DNA of 64,000 nt from an uncultured Clostridia bacterium (GTDB lineage: Bacteria > Bacillota > Clostridia > CAKSNL01 > HGM11501). The stretch covers positions 124,001 through 188,000 of the forward strand of contig CAKSNL010000002.1 of assembly GCA_934476235.1 (NCBI GenBank). The letters are read 5' to 3'. Below, piece by piece: positions 53,254 to 62,226 of this stretch (position 1 is its first letter; every line of letters starts with the position of its first letter). The notes beneath the pieces are model-generated. The model was not told the origin of the DNA, did not search any database, and was given only the letters and a program-made list of their open reading frames with translations. A program made the translations under genes and the position numbers.

Positions 53254-56200
53254 ATGCTTTATAAGAAAAAGGACAGCGCAGAGCTTGATGAAAAGCTTTT
53301 TTTAAACCCCACCGCTGAATACAGGGCAACGCCTTTCTGGGCGTGGAACTGCCTGATAGATAAAACCATGGCGTCCGAGCAGATCGACGTGTTCAAGAAG
53401 ATGGGCTTCGGCGGATTTCACATGCATTCACGCGTCGGCATGGCGATGGAATATTTGGGAAAGCCGTTTATGGATATAGTGAAGTTCTCGGTCGAAAAGG
53501 CTAAAAAAGAGAACATGCTTGCATATCTTTATGATGAGGACAAGTGGCCCTCCGGCTTTGCGGGCGGATATGTCACGAGGGACATAAAATTCCGCCAGAG
53601 GAGAATGGAATTAAGAACGGAGCATGAGGAGCATTTTTCGCTTGAGGAAGCGGAAAATGAAGGAAAGACTTATCTTTTGGCGACCTATGACATTGTGTTA
53701 AATGACGAGGGCGAGCTTTTAAGCTATGACATGATAGGCGAAAACGATGAGCCGCGCGGCACAAAGTGGTTCGCTTATATAAAAACGGCGCAGAATTCCG
53801 CGTGGTTTAACAATCAGACTTATGTAGACACCTTAAATAAAAAGGCGATAGATAAATTTATAGATATTACATATAACGCGTATAAGGACGCGGTGGGAGA
53901 CGAGTTCGGAAAAACCGTTCCCTCCATTTTTACAGATGAGCCGGAGTTTGCGAGAAAAAAGCCTCTCGGCTTTGCGAAAAGCCGCGATTTTGCGGTTTTG
54001 CCGTGGACAATGCGCTTAGGCGAGCTTTACGAAGAAAAATACGGCTGCGACATAGTAAAAACGCTTCCGGAAATAATATGGAATCTTGAAGGGGGCAAAG
54101 CGTCGCTTTCAAGATACCGCTACCACGATTTTATATCGGAGCTTTTCACGGAGTGCTTTGCCGATAACTGCGGCGACTGGTGCGACAAACACTCGCTTCT
54201 TTTCACGGGTCATATGATGGCGGAAAGCACGCTTGAGAGCCAGACGGATTTTTCGGGAGAAACAATGAGAAGCTACAGGGCGTTCTCCCTTCCGGGAATC
54301 GACCTTTTGTGCAACTGGCGCGAGTACACGACCGCCAAGCAGTGCCAGTCCGCCGTTCATCAGTACGGACGGGAGGGCATGGCGTGCGAGCTTTACGGCG
54401 TTACAAACTGGGATTTTGACTTCAGGGGTCACAAGTTCCAGGGCGACTGGCTTGCAGCGCTCGGCGTTACATTAAGGGTTCCGCACCTTTCATGGGCTTC
54501 CATGGCGGGTGAGTCGAAGAGGGATTATCCGGCGTCAATCAGCTATCAGTCTCCGTGGTATGAAAAGTACGGCTACGTTGAAGATCACTTTGCGAGAGTG
54601 AACACGGCGCTCACCCGCGGAAATCCGGTTGTTGACGTTGCGGTCATCCACCCGATTGAGAGCTACTGGATAAATTACGGACCTGTGCAGAACACGCGCG
54701 ATAAAAGAGATGAGCTTGACAGAAAGTTCTCCGATATAACCCGGTGGCTGCTTTTCGGCTCGGTTGACTTTGACTTTATAAGCGAGTCGCTCCTCCCGTC
54801 GCAGATAAAGGGGACGGACAAAGCCCTTGAAGTAGGGTGCATGAGCTATAAGGTTGTCATCGTGCCGGACATGGAAACGATAAGGAGCACAACGCTCGAT
54901 ATATTAAAGAAGTTCCGCGCATCCGGCGGAAAGGTCATTTTTGCGGGAAACTGCCCAAAATATGTTGACGCTGATGAAAATGACGGAATAATGGCTTTCT
55001 ATAGAGAATGTGACAGGGTGCAGTTTGCGAAAACGGAGATACTCGGAGCCTTAAAGGAATACAGAAGGCTTGAAATTTCAAATTCGGACGGGTCAAAGAC
55101 CAACAATCTTTTATACAATATGCGCTCGGACGGGCGCGATACGTGGCTCTTTATCGCCAAAGGCTTTCTGCCGGACGCTCACGAAGCGGTGCGCGAGGGT
55201 GCCGCGAAGGAGAGCGAGGCGCCCCAGCACATTAAGATAAAGCTTTCGGGCGAGTTTATCCCGAAGCTTTACGACACCGTAAAAGGCGAGATAAGGGATA
55301 TTCCGGCGGAATATGAAAAAGGTCATACCGTTATAGATTATGACCTTTACTACAGTGACAGCTTGTTATTAAAGCTTTCGCCCGGCAAAAAGGAAGGGGC
55401 ACCGGCTTTAATAGAAAGAAAAGTGCCGGATAGTGCGATCCGCTTCATGGATAAGTTGGATTATGAAAGAAGCGAGCCGAACGTTCTGGTGTTAGACAGA
55501 GCAGCCTTCTCGCTTGACGGCGGAGAGTGGCATGATGAGGAGGACATATTAAAGCTTGATAACAAGTGCAGAAGAATGCTTTCGCTGCCCTACCGCGGAG
55601 CGGGGGCGCAGCCCTGGACGCTGGAGCCTGAAAAGACAGAGCATTATATAACGCTCTGCTTTAAGGTAAGAAGCGAGATTGAGAAAGACGGTGCGCTTTT
55701 GGCGATTGAGGACCTTGAAAAGCTTGAAATAAGCTTTAACGGCGAAAACGTTCCGATAAAGCAGGTCGGCTATCTTGCCGACAAAGCGATAAAGACAACG
55801 CGCCTTCCCAAAATCAAAAAGGGCGAAAACATTCTTAAGGTAAAGATTCCGTTCGGCAGGAGGACGAATACCGAGTACTGCTATATCCTGGGCGAATTTA
55901 ACGTAAAGGTCGAAGGCGTTATCGCAACGATAATTCCCAAGACCGAAAAAATCGGATTTTCGCCGCTTAAGGAGCAGGGCATGCCGTTCTACGGCGGAAA
56001 CATAACCTACATTTCCGAAATCGAAACCGGCGACTGCGACATAGAGATTGACGCAAACTATTATAAAGGCGCGCTCATCGGCGTGAAGGTTGACGGAAAG
56101 GAGAGGGGCGTTATAGCGTACGCGCCTTACCGACTTAAGGTTCCGGGGCTCACAAAAGGCAGGCACAAAATTGAGTTCACGCTTTACGGGACAAGAATAA

Positions 56201-56349
56201 ACACCTTCGGCGGGCTTCACAATGTTATGCAGCCCAAATGGGTCGACCTCGGATTCTGGAGGAGCGAGGGAGACAACTGGTGCTATGAATATGTGCTTAA
56301 GGACACCGGAATTTTAAGGTCTCCCATAATATATGTATATAATAAGTAA
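53254..56349 (+). CDS. Cytoplasmic GH106-like glycoside hydrolase
   Basis: The 1,031-aa protein starts at the ATG at 53254 after AAAGGAGAGA. There is no signal peptide. The N-terminal barrel carries FWAWNCLIDKTMASEQIDVF, MGFGGFHMHSRVGMA and YLYDEDKWPSGFAGGYV, typical of GH106 and related hydrolases; IFTDEPEF (about 225-235) and FTGHMMAE are likely active-site segments. The C-terminal ~350 residues are beta-sandwich-like. Known GH106 enzymes are alpha-L-rhamnosidases. The specificity here is not certain. It probably trims imported oligosaccharides. It is the sole gene between its promoter and a strong terminator. Confidence 0.8.
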   Translation: MLYKKKDSAELDEKLFLNPTAEYRATPFWAWNCLIDKTMASEQIDVFKKMGFGGFHMHSRVGMAMEYLGKPFMDIVKFSVEKAKKENMLAYLYDEDKWPSGFAGGYVTRDIKFRQRRMELRTEHEEHFSLEEAENEGKTYLLATYDIVLNDEGELLSYDMIGENDEPRGTKWFAYIKTAQNSAWFNNQTYVDTLNKKAIDKFIDITYNAYKDAVGDEFGKTVPSIFTDEPEFARKKPLGFAKSRDFAVLPWTMRLGELYEEKYGCDIVKTLPEIIWNLEGGKASLSRYRYHDFISELFTECFADNCGDWCDKHSLLFTGHMMAESTLESQTDFSGETMRSYRAFSLPGIDLLCNWREYTTAKQCQSAVHQYGREGMACELYGVTNWDFDFRGHKFQGDWLAALGVTLRVPHLSWASMAGESKRDYPASISYQSPWYEKYGYVEDHFARVNTALTRGNPVVDVAVIHPIESYWINYGPVQNTRDKRDELDRKFSDITRWLLFGSVDFDFISESLLPSQIKGTDKALEVGCMSYKVVIVPDMETIRSTTLDILKKFRASGGKVIFAGNCPKYVDADENDGIMAFYRECDRVQFAKTEILGALKEYRRLEISNSDGSKTNNLLYNMRSDGRDTWLFIAKGFLPDAHEAVREGAAKESEAPQHIKIKLSGEFIPKLYDTVKGEIRDIPAEYEKGHTVIDYDLYYSDSLLLKLSPGKKEGAPALIERKVPDSAIRFMDKLDYERSEPNVLVLDRAAFSLDGGEWHDEEDILKLDNKCRRMLSLPYRGAGAQPWTLEPEKTEHYITLCFKVRSEIEKDGALLAIEDLEKLEISFNGENVPIKQVGYLADKAIKTTRLPKIKKGENILKVKIPFGRRTNTEYCYILGEFNVKVEGVIATIIPKTEKIGFSPLKEQGMPFYGGNITYISEIETGDCDIEIDANYYKGALIGVKVDGKERGVIAYAPYRLKVPGLTKGRHKIEFTLYGTRINTFGGLHNVMQPKWVDLGFWRSEGDNWCYEYVLKDTGILRSPIIYVYNK

Positions 56350-56353
56350 GCTT

Positions 56354-56387
56354 TTCCGCCCGGCATTTTGCCGGGCGGAATTTTTTT
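56354..56387 (+). terminator. Terminator after the GH106-like gene
   Basis: TTCCGCCCGGCA (56354-56365) pairs with TGCCGGGCGGAA (56369-56380), a TTT loop, then seven Ts. Confidence 0.92.
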
Positions 56388-56405
56388 ATAAAACAGCAAT
56401 TTTGT

Positions 56406-56431
56406 TATAGTAATCGCAAAAAATTACTATA
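56406..56431. promoter_or_regulatory. 26-bp palindromic operator before unit 4
   Basis: TATAGTAAT (56406-56414) and ATTACTATA (56423-56431) are perfect 9-bp arms around 8 bp. The right arm overlaps the -35 box, as expected for a repressor site. No repressor gene is nearby. Confidence 0.55.
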
Positions 56432-56458
56432 GACAAGAGAGAACGTTTGTTGTATAAT
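56430..56458 (+). promoter_or_regulatory. Promoter of unit 4
   Basis: TAGACA (56430-56435), 17 bp, TATAAT (56453-56458), with a ~60-nt leader to the start codon. Confidence 0.75.
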
Positions 56459-56522
56459 TTTATATGAAAAGGCTTTTTTAAGCTGATTATTTGTAATATA
56501 TTCATAAAAGGAGGAAACAAAA

Positions 56523-59303
56523 ATGAGGAAATTCTTGTGCGCCGCACTTGCACTCACCCTTGCTTTTTCAGCGGTTGGCGTGTGCTCCGCGGCAAATGAG
56601 AGAGTTCTTCTGGCATCGGAAGTGACCGACAAAAACATGCAGATGACGGTTACCAAGGAAAACACTGTCAGAGGACTTGAAAGGAAGGCATATTTCGGAT
56701 TTGACAATGTTGATCTTACAGGCATCAACTCGGTTGAGGTAAACGCTTACAACAAGATCAGCGGTCAGTCGAACGGCGAAACACTGGCAGTGGTGATTGA
56801 CGATCCGAATTCAGGAAAGCTTATAGGAACGGTGACGCTTTCCGAGGTGGGAGAGGACATCACGGCGAAGGGTGCGATCGAGCCGACGACGGGCGTGCAT
56901 AAGTTATACTTCCGCTGCCTGTATGCTACAAACAGCTGGAACGAGATACAGATAAAGAAGATCACGCTTTCACCTAATAAGTATGTAAGCGACAAGGAAA
57001 CGAAAAAGGTTCCGGATTCGAAAGTGATCGACGTTTACTCAGACACCTGGGTCGCGGTTGACGATATGGGCCGTGCGGTCGCCGACTATGAAGAGGTCGG
57101 AGACGTAAAGACCGACACGCGCGAGGTCGGACTGCTTTACTGGGACTGGTTCCATTCCACGGCGGCGAGCAAGCGCGCGACAATAATTTCGGAGATCGTG
57201 AACGCTCACCCCGAAGATAAGGAAAACTACAACAGCCCCGTATGGGACACAATGGGAGAGTATTACTGGGCAGAGCCGCTTTTGGGATTCTATAACTCGT
57301 ATGATTACTGGGTTTACAGAAAGCATGCCGAGATGATCTCAAATGCCGGAGTGGACTCCATATACTTTGACTATTCCAACGGCGGTATCGACTTTATTCC
57401 CTGCTTGAATATTCTGGCACAGGCATTCAGGGACGCGAAGGCGTCCGGCGTTGACATTCCGAGAATATCGGCGATGATGACGCTCGGCGGCAAGCCGAGT
57501 GACGCGTTCCGCGGACTCACGGCGATTTATTACAATTGCTTTGTCGAGAACGACTATTCGGACATCTGGTATTACTATGAGGGCAAGCCCTTACTTTATG
57601 CGAACGCTACATATGACAACGCAATTAAGGACGTTGAGGCAAACTGCACGGTTGAGACCGGTATTCTTGACGGAATAAAGGATTTCTTCACCTACAGAAA
57701 GCAGGGCAGAAGAAACTACTATTCCGAAGAAGCGACAGGCTCCAACGAATGGATGTGGCTTGAAAACTTCCCCCAGGTATTGAGAAATAAGGACGCATCG
57801 GGAAGACCCGAATTCGTTGTTGTCGGAGTCGGCATCAACCAGTCCACGATATACGGACTTTCGCAGACAGGCGTGTTCTCAGACCAGTACAATAAGGGCA
57901 GAGGATACTCAGAGGCGTTCGGCGAGGACTACAGAGACATCGGAAAGAGAAAGGCATATTTCTTCCGCGAGCAGGCGGCGCTTGCGCTTGACGCGGCTCC
58001 GAAATTCTTGATGATCGACGGCTGGAACGAGTGGACGGCGATCAGAAACAACGATTACAACGGCTTTAAGAACTCCTTCGTTGACCTTTACGACGATGAG
58101 AACAGCCGTGACTTTGAGCCTTCCAAGGGCGTGCTTAAGGATGATTATTACAATCTTTTGTGCGACCTTGTAAGAAAGTTTAAAGGCGTTCGCCCGGCTC
58201 CCACGGCTTCGGGAATGAAGACGATTGACGTTACCGCGGACGCATCGGCATGGGACGGCGTCGGCCCGGAATTTTTGAATAATTTCCAGGATTACGAGAG
58301 AGACTCCGAGGGCTTTGCAAAGTCTCGCGAGATTGTCGGCGGCGACAAGCTTGAGGCTTGGCATTACACCACAAAGGTCAACAACGCGATAAAGTCTGCC
58401 AAGGTGACATTTGATAACGATAACATCTACTTTATGGCAAAGACCGAAAAGGACATCAAGAGGGGCACGGAAAACTGGATGAACCTTTTCATTAACATTG
58501 ACCGCAATAAGGCGACAGGCTGGGAAGGCTATGACTTCGCGGTTAACGTCGGCGGAGAGGGAGTTATCTCCTCTTATAACGGCGGCTGGAGCAAGGTGGG
58601 AGACGCGGCTTATTCCGTATCCGGAAACACGCTTCAGCTTGCGATCCCTAAAAGCCTTCTGGGTGAGACCGGCACGGTCGACCTTGAATTTAAATGGACC
58701 GATTCGGTTGCGACGGACGATATATTGAATTTCTATAAGGACGGCACGTCCGCTCCCTTGGGAAGATTTAATTATCTCTTCACCGAAATTGCACAGACCG
58801 CGCTTTCCGAGTCTGAAAGAGCGGCGCTTAAGGGAACGACCGTTATCAAGGCTGGCAATAACCGCATGGTAGTATCCGGAGGCAAGATGAACGTTTACGA
58901 GGCGGACACGAGAATCACTCCCTATGAGGCTAACGGAACGCTCTATATCCCCGAGGAGACCTTTAACGAGGTTATGGGCTTCGGACACACAAAGACAAGA
59001 TACGAAGCGGCGTTTAATATGCTCCTGACATACCACTACGATATGAACGATTCTCTTACCGAGATTGAAAACTACATGTGGACATACGGACTTTTGGGCT
59101 CGAACGAAGTGAGAGTAAACGGTAAGGTGACATATCTTTCCGCAGCTCCCGTAGCGAAGGACGGCATTATCTACATTCCCGTTTCGATGATAGCTGAGTG
59201 CTACGGCTGGACGGTTAAGGCTCTCGGAAACGGCGCATATCAGATAAGCTCTGACGGCGTAAGCGAGGCAATGGTCAATGCCGCGCTCAGCCACATCGGT
59301 TAA
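56523..59303 (+). CDS. Secreted GH99-like glycosidase (unit 4)
   Basis: 926-aa paralogue closest to unit 3. Signal peptide about 1-24; CBM6-like domain (about 30-150; GVHKLYFRCLYATN); GH71/GH99/WbsX-type barrel (about 165-560) with VGLLYWDWF, YWAEPLLGFYNSYDYWVYRKH, VDSIYFDYSN and DGWNEW (499-504); DOMON/CBM9-like domain (about 580-760; LFINIDRNKATGWEGYDF); copper-amine-oxidase-N-like domain (about 780-915; LYIPEETFNEVMGFG). It starts at the ATG at 56523 after AAAAGGAGG. A long reverse-strand open frame inside it is a coding shadow. Its discoidin partner follows after 15 bp. Confidence 0.82.
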   Translation: MRKFLCAALALTLAFSAVGVCSAANERVLLASEVTDKNMQMTVTKENTVRGLERKAYFGFDNVDLTGINSVEVNAYNKISGQSNGETLAVVIDDPNSGKLIGTVTLSEVGEDITAKGAIEPTTGVHKLYFRCLYATNSWNEIQIKKITLSPNKYVSDKETKKVPDSKVIDVYSDTWVAVDDMGRAVADYEEVGDVKTDTREVGLLYWDWFHSTAASKRATIISEIVNAHPEDKENYNSPVWDTMGEYYWAEPLLGFYNSYDYWVYRKHAEMISNAGVDSIYFDYSNGGIDFIPCLNILAQAFRDAKASGVDIPRISAMMTLGGKPSDAFRGLTAIYYNCFVENDYSDIWYYYEGKPLLYANATYDNAIKDVEANCTVETGILDGIKDFFTYRKQGRRNYYSEEATGSNEWMWLENFPQVLRNKDASGRPEFVVVGVGINQSTIYGLSQTGVFSDQYNKGRGYSEAFGEDYRDIGKRKAYFFREQAALALDAAPKFLMIDGWNEWTAIRNNDYNGFKNSFVDLYDDENSRDFEPSKGVLKDDYYNLLCDLVRKFKGVRPAPTASGMKTIDVTADASAWDGVGPEFLNNFQDYERDSEGFAKSREIVGGDKLEAWHYTTKVNNAIKSAKVTFDNDNIYFMAKTEKDIKRGTENWMNLFINIDRNKATGWEGYDFAVNVGGEGVISSYNGGWSKVGDAAYSVSGNTLQLAIPKSLLGETGTVDLEFKWTDSVATDDILNFYKDGTSAPLGRFNYLFTEIAQTALSESERAALKGTTVIKAGNNRMVVSGGKMNVYEADTRITPYEANGTLYIPEETFNEVMGFGHTKTRYEAAFNMLLTYHYDMNDSLTEIENYMWTYGLLGSNEVRVNGKVTYLSAAPVAKDGIIYIPVSMIAECYGWTVKALGNGAYQISSDGVSEAMVNAALSHIG

Positions 59304-59318
59304 TAAGGAGGGAAAAAG

Positions 59319-61883
59319 ATGAAAAAAATAACTTCATTGCTGCTTGCGGTATTAATGGTTTTCTCTCTCTCAATTGCCGTTTCGGCAGCTGAAACAAAGT
59401 TAAACAAGGATGATTCATGGACTATCACCACGTCAAGCCAGATGAACGACGGATCCATGTCGGTAAAGAACGCGTTTGACGGCGATATTGCAACGTACTG
59501 GCACACGGTGTACACCTTCCAGGGCACGGAGGTAACGGGGCATGAGGATCCTCCGCACGACATTATGGTTGACTTCGGAAAGACCGTAAAGGTCTCCGGC
59601 TGGCGCTATACTCCCAGACAGGACAACGCAAACGGCACATTCTTAAAGTATGAGATATATGCATCAAAGGACGGAAAGACCTTTAATCTCATTTACTCGG
59701 GCGATTTTCCCTTTAAGGGCGGCACGAAGAATCAGCCGGCTGAGAAGGCTTCCTGGGGCAATGTGGACATGAGAGCCATAATCGTAAGAGGCGTTGAGAC
59801 GGTCAAAGGTTACGGCACGGCGGCGGAGATCGAGTTCTTCACCGGCGGAACAGGAACATCGGTTAAAAACGGAAAAGCATATTCCGGCAAGCTTATCGAG
59901 GGCTCGGCAAGCACAGGCAATACCGGAAGCACAGGCAGCACCGGCAATACAGCAAGCAAGGACACGGGCGCCGAGACTGTTTCGGGCACACCGGTAAAAA
60001 ATGACGGCACGTGGAAAATCACCGCGTCGAGCGATGTTAATACCAGCGTTGTGAATGCTTTTGACGGCGATCCCAAGACCTATTGGCACACGGCATATAA
60101 AACAAACGAAGCAAAGACAGAGGTCGTTTCGCACGACGAGTGCCCCCACACGATCGACATTGACTTCGGCAAGGAAATGTCGATCTCCGGCTGGCTCTAC
60201 ACTCCGAGAACCGACAACGGCGCAGGCACATTCTTAAATTACAACATATATAAGTCAAACGACGGCAAGAAGTATGAAAAGTTCTTTACCGGAAGCTTTG
60301 ACTATAAGGGCGGAAACGGCGTTACGAGAGATCCCAAGGGCGCTTCATGGGGCGATCAGAAGATGAAGTACCTCCGCATTGAGGTTACAAATTCGATTTC
60401 GGGCTACGGCACGGCGGCGGAGATCACTCTCTACACCGGCGGAACGGGGAAACCCAATGCGACCGGAACGGTTGAGAACGGCAAGGACACCTCCGAGCCC
60501 GACGTTTCGGACAGAACAGCCGCGGACGGCACTCCCTTTTATGACAAGGCGGGCTGGAAGGCGGAGGTAAACTCCGAAAAAGGCTCGAATGTCAGCAAAA
60601 TTTTTGACGGCGATGTTACAACCTACTGGCACTCCGACTACACGGCGGACGGACCGACCGTTACGGGTCACGACAACCCGCCCTACCACTTAATAGTAAC
60701 GCTTCCCAAGGCAGTTCTGACCTCCGGAATCGTGCTCACTCCCAGACAGGACAATCCCAACGGAAGAATCTTAGGTGCGGACATCTACGTTTCCGACACC
60801 GATGACGGCGAGTGGTTCCTCTTGAAAGAGGGAATGGAATTTGCCAACACCACGATTGCAAAAGAGATTGCGTTCACCGCAAACCTTAACATAAAGCGCG
60901 TGTGGGTCGAGGTTACAACCGGTAACGGCGGATACGGAACGCTTGCCGAGTTTGACCTTATGGTAAAGAAGGACTCTTTTGAAACCGTTAAATATGCCGA
61001 TTATGCCGAGAACGAGGAAAAGAACGCGCTCTATGAGATCCCGAGAGACCAGATAAGCGCGGAATTCGCGGGCGAAAACTGGGCAAAGAACATTCCTCAG
61101 AATATGTTTGACGGGTCGGAGCAGACCTTCTGGCAGACCGAAGGCATAGCGGCAATGGATTTGCCCGCAGTGCTCACGGTAGATTTAAAGAGCATCTATA
61201 AGCTCAAAGAGATCCGCATGCTTCCCAGACAGTCAGCCGACTGCCACGGAACATGGCTCAAGGCATCGGTTTACGGAAGCGTTGACAACGAAAACTGGTT
61301 CGTTATAAAAGAGGGGTTGAAATTTAACAAGGACATCTTAATGAAGACCGTTACGTTCGACGAGGAAACGAATGTAAGATACATTGAATTCCAGATTGAA
61401 GAGGGCTTTGCGTCGCGTGCGAGCTGCGCGGAGATGACCTTCTGGCAGACGAAGACGGCGAAGGATGAATTTGCAACCGCGAACAGCCAAAAATATGTTC
61501 TTAAGATCGGCTCCAACACGATTGAAAGCGAAAAAGGCGGCGTAAAATCGAGCAAGGAGATTGACGTTGCACCCTATATCGTGAACGGCTCCACCATGAT
61601 TCCCCTCCGCGGACTTTTAGAGGAAATGGGCGCTTCGATTGAATGGAACGGCGCGGATGAGACGATCAAGGTCGACAACGGCTCAAACATTATAAAGCTC
61701 CAGATATGGAACTATCTTGTATATGTTTACGGAACACAGTACGGCGATTTAAGATATACGCTTCTTAATCCTCCGATAATCAAGGATTCAAGAACCTTCA
61801 TTCCCGTGCGTTTCGTATCAGAGCAGCTCGGCTATAATGTTGACTGGGACGCAGCAACACAGACTATCACGATAACAAAATAA
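59319..61883 (+). CDS. Secreted four-discoidin protein with stalk-like domain (unit 4)
   Basis: The 854-aa protein starts after TAAGGAGGG. Signal peptide about 1-24; discoidin domains about 28-170, 225-370, 400-550 and 575-715; a Gly/Ser/Thr linker (TGNTGSTGSTGNTASKD, about 190-208) between the first two; copper-amine-oxidase-N-like domain about 735-854 (STMIPLRGLLEEMGA, TFIPVRFVSEQLGYNV). It is inferred to hold substrate near the co-expressed glycosidase. The stop codon lies inside the left arm of a fold-back element, which may have replaced the last few codons. Confidence 0.82.
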   Translation: MKKITSLLLAVLMVFSLSIAVSAAETKLNKDDSWTITTSSQMNDGSMSVKNAFDGDIATYWHTVYTFQGTEVTGHEDPPHDIMVDFGKTVKVSGWRYTPRQDNANGTFLKYEIYASKDGKTFNLIYSGDFPFKGGTKNQPAEKASWGNVDMRAIIVRGVETVKGYGTAAEIEFFTGGTGTSVKNGKAYSGKLIEGSASTGNTGSTGSTGNTASKDTGAETVSGTPVKNDGTWKITASSDVNTSVVNAFDGDPKTYWHTAYKTNEAKTEVVSHDECPHTIDIDFGKEMSISGWLYTPRTDNGAGTFLNYNIYKSNDGKKYEKFFTGSFDYKGGNGVTRDPKGASWGDQKMKYLRIEVTNSISGYGTAAEITLYTGGTGKPNATGTVENGKDTSEPDVSDRTAADGTPFYDKAGWKAEVNSEKGSNVSKIFDGDVTTYWHSDYTADGPTVTGHDNPPYHLIVTLPKAVLTSGIVLTPRQDNPNGRILGADIYVSDTDDGEWFLLKEGMEFANTTIAKEIAFTANLNIKRVWVEVTTGNGGYGTLAEFDLMVKKDSFETVKYADYAENEEKNALYEIPRDQISAEFAGENWAKNIPQNMFDGSEQTFWQTEGIAAMDLPAVLTVDLKSIYKLKEIRMLPRQSADCHGTWLKASVYGSVDNENWFVIKEGLKFNKDILMKTVTFDEETNVRYIEFQIEEGFASRASCAEMTFWQTKTAKDEFATANSQKYVLKIGSNTIESEKGGVKSSKEIDVAPYIVNGSTMIPLRGLLEEMGASIEWNGADETIKVDNGSNIIKLQIWNYLVYVYGTQYGDLRYTLLNPPIIKDSRTFIPVRFVSEQLGYNVDWDAATQTITITK

Positions 61884-61887
61884 ATAA

Positions 61888-61909
61888 ACGGGGCTTTTAG
61901 CCGCCCCGT
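61888..61909 (+). terminator. Hairpin at the end of unit 4
   Basis: ACGGGGC (61888-61894) pairs with GCCCCGT (61903-61909) around 8 nt, within the left arm of the fold-back element. No T-run follows, so termination may depend on the dyad at 62072. Confidence 0.4.
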
Positions 61910-62071
61910 AATAAGAAAGTAACGTCCTAAAAGCATCTTTTTCGCGAATTGCTGTGTTAAAAAAGCTCAAAATTATTAATTCTTCGCTTTTTTGCCTTGC
62001 ACTTCATCGAAAAATCTTGCTTTTATGGTGCCGAGGGGCAGTTTTACGCATTACTTTGCTCTTTTGAATAT

Positions 62072-62107
62072 AAAAAGTACTGTAACCTTAGGTTACAGTA
62101 CTTTTTT
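62072..62107. terminator. Terminator-like perfect dyad inside the fold-back element
   Basis: A 17-bp arm 62072-62088 (AAAAAGTACTGTAACCT) and its exact complement 62090-62106, followed by a T, form a symmetrical hairpin with A- and T-runs, able to act in both directions. Confidence 0.65.
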
Positions 62108-62171
62108 CGTAAAACCATTACTTTCTTATTGCGGACCGGCTTTTGCCCCGTTTATTTATTTTAAAATGGTA

Positions 62172-62200
62172 TAGACATTTTCATTGATGTGTAGTATAAT
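62172..62200 (+). promoter_or_regulatory. Promoter of the GH110-like gene
   Basis: TAGACA (62172-62177), 17 bp, TATAAT (62195-62200). The same TAGACA -35 is used by unit 4. Confidence 0.75.
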
Positions 62201-62226
62201 CACAGTAAAAAATGAGGAGGGTGAAT

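Larger units (their letters stand above)
61877..62162. mobile_element. Fold-back (MITE-like) element with ~47-bp arms
   Basis: The arms 61877-61922 and 62118-62162 are inverted copies: AAAATAAATAAACGGGGC (61877-61894) matches the complement of 62145-62162, and AATAAGAAAGTAA (61910-61922) that of 62118-62130, with a diverged middle. The interior has no credible gene but holds a perfect 17-bp dyad (62072-62106). It lies between the unit 4 stop codon and the next promoter. Confidence 0.65.

Noticed and set aside
55549..56220. A 223-codon reverse-strand open frame in the GH106-like gene
   Set aside because: Antisense shadow without motif or ribosome binding site.
57909..59294. A 461-codon open frame on the reverse strand inside the unit 4 glycosidase gene
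   Set aside because: It lies wholly antisense to a clear domain-rich gene, has no ribosome binding site and no recognisable domain; a codon-usage shadow.
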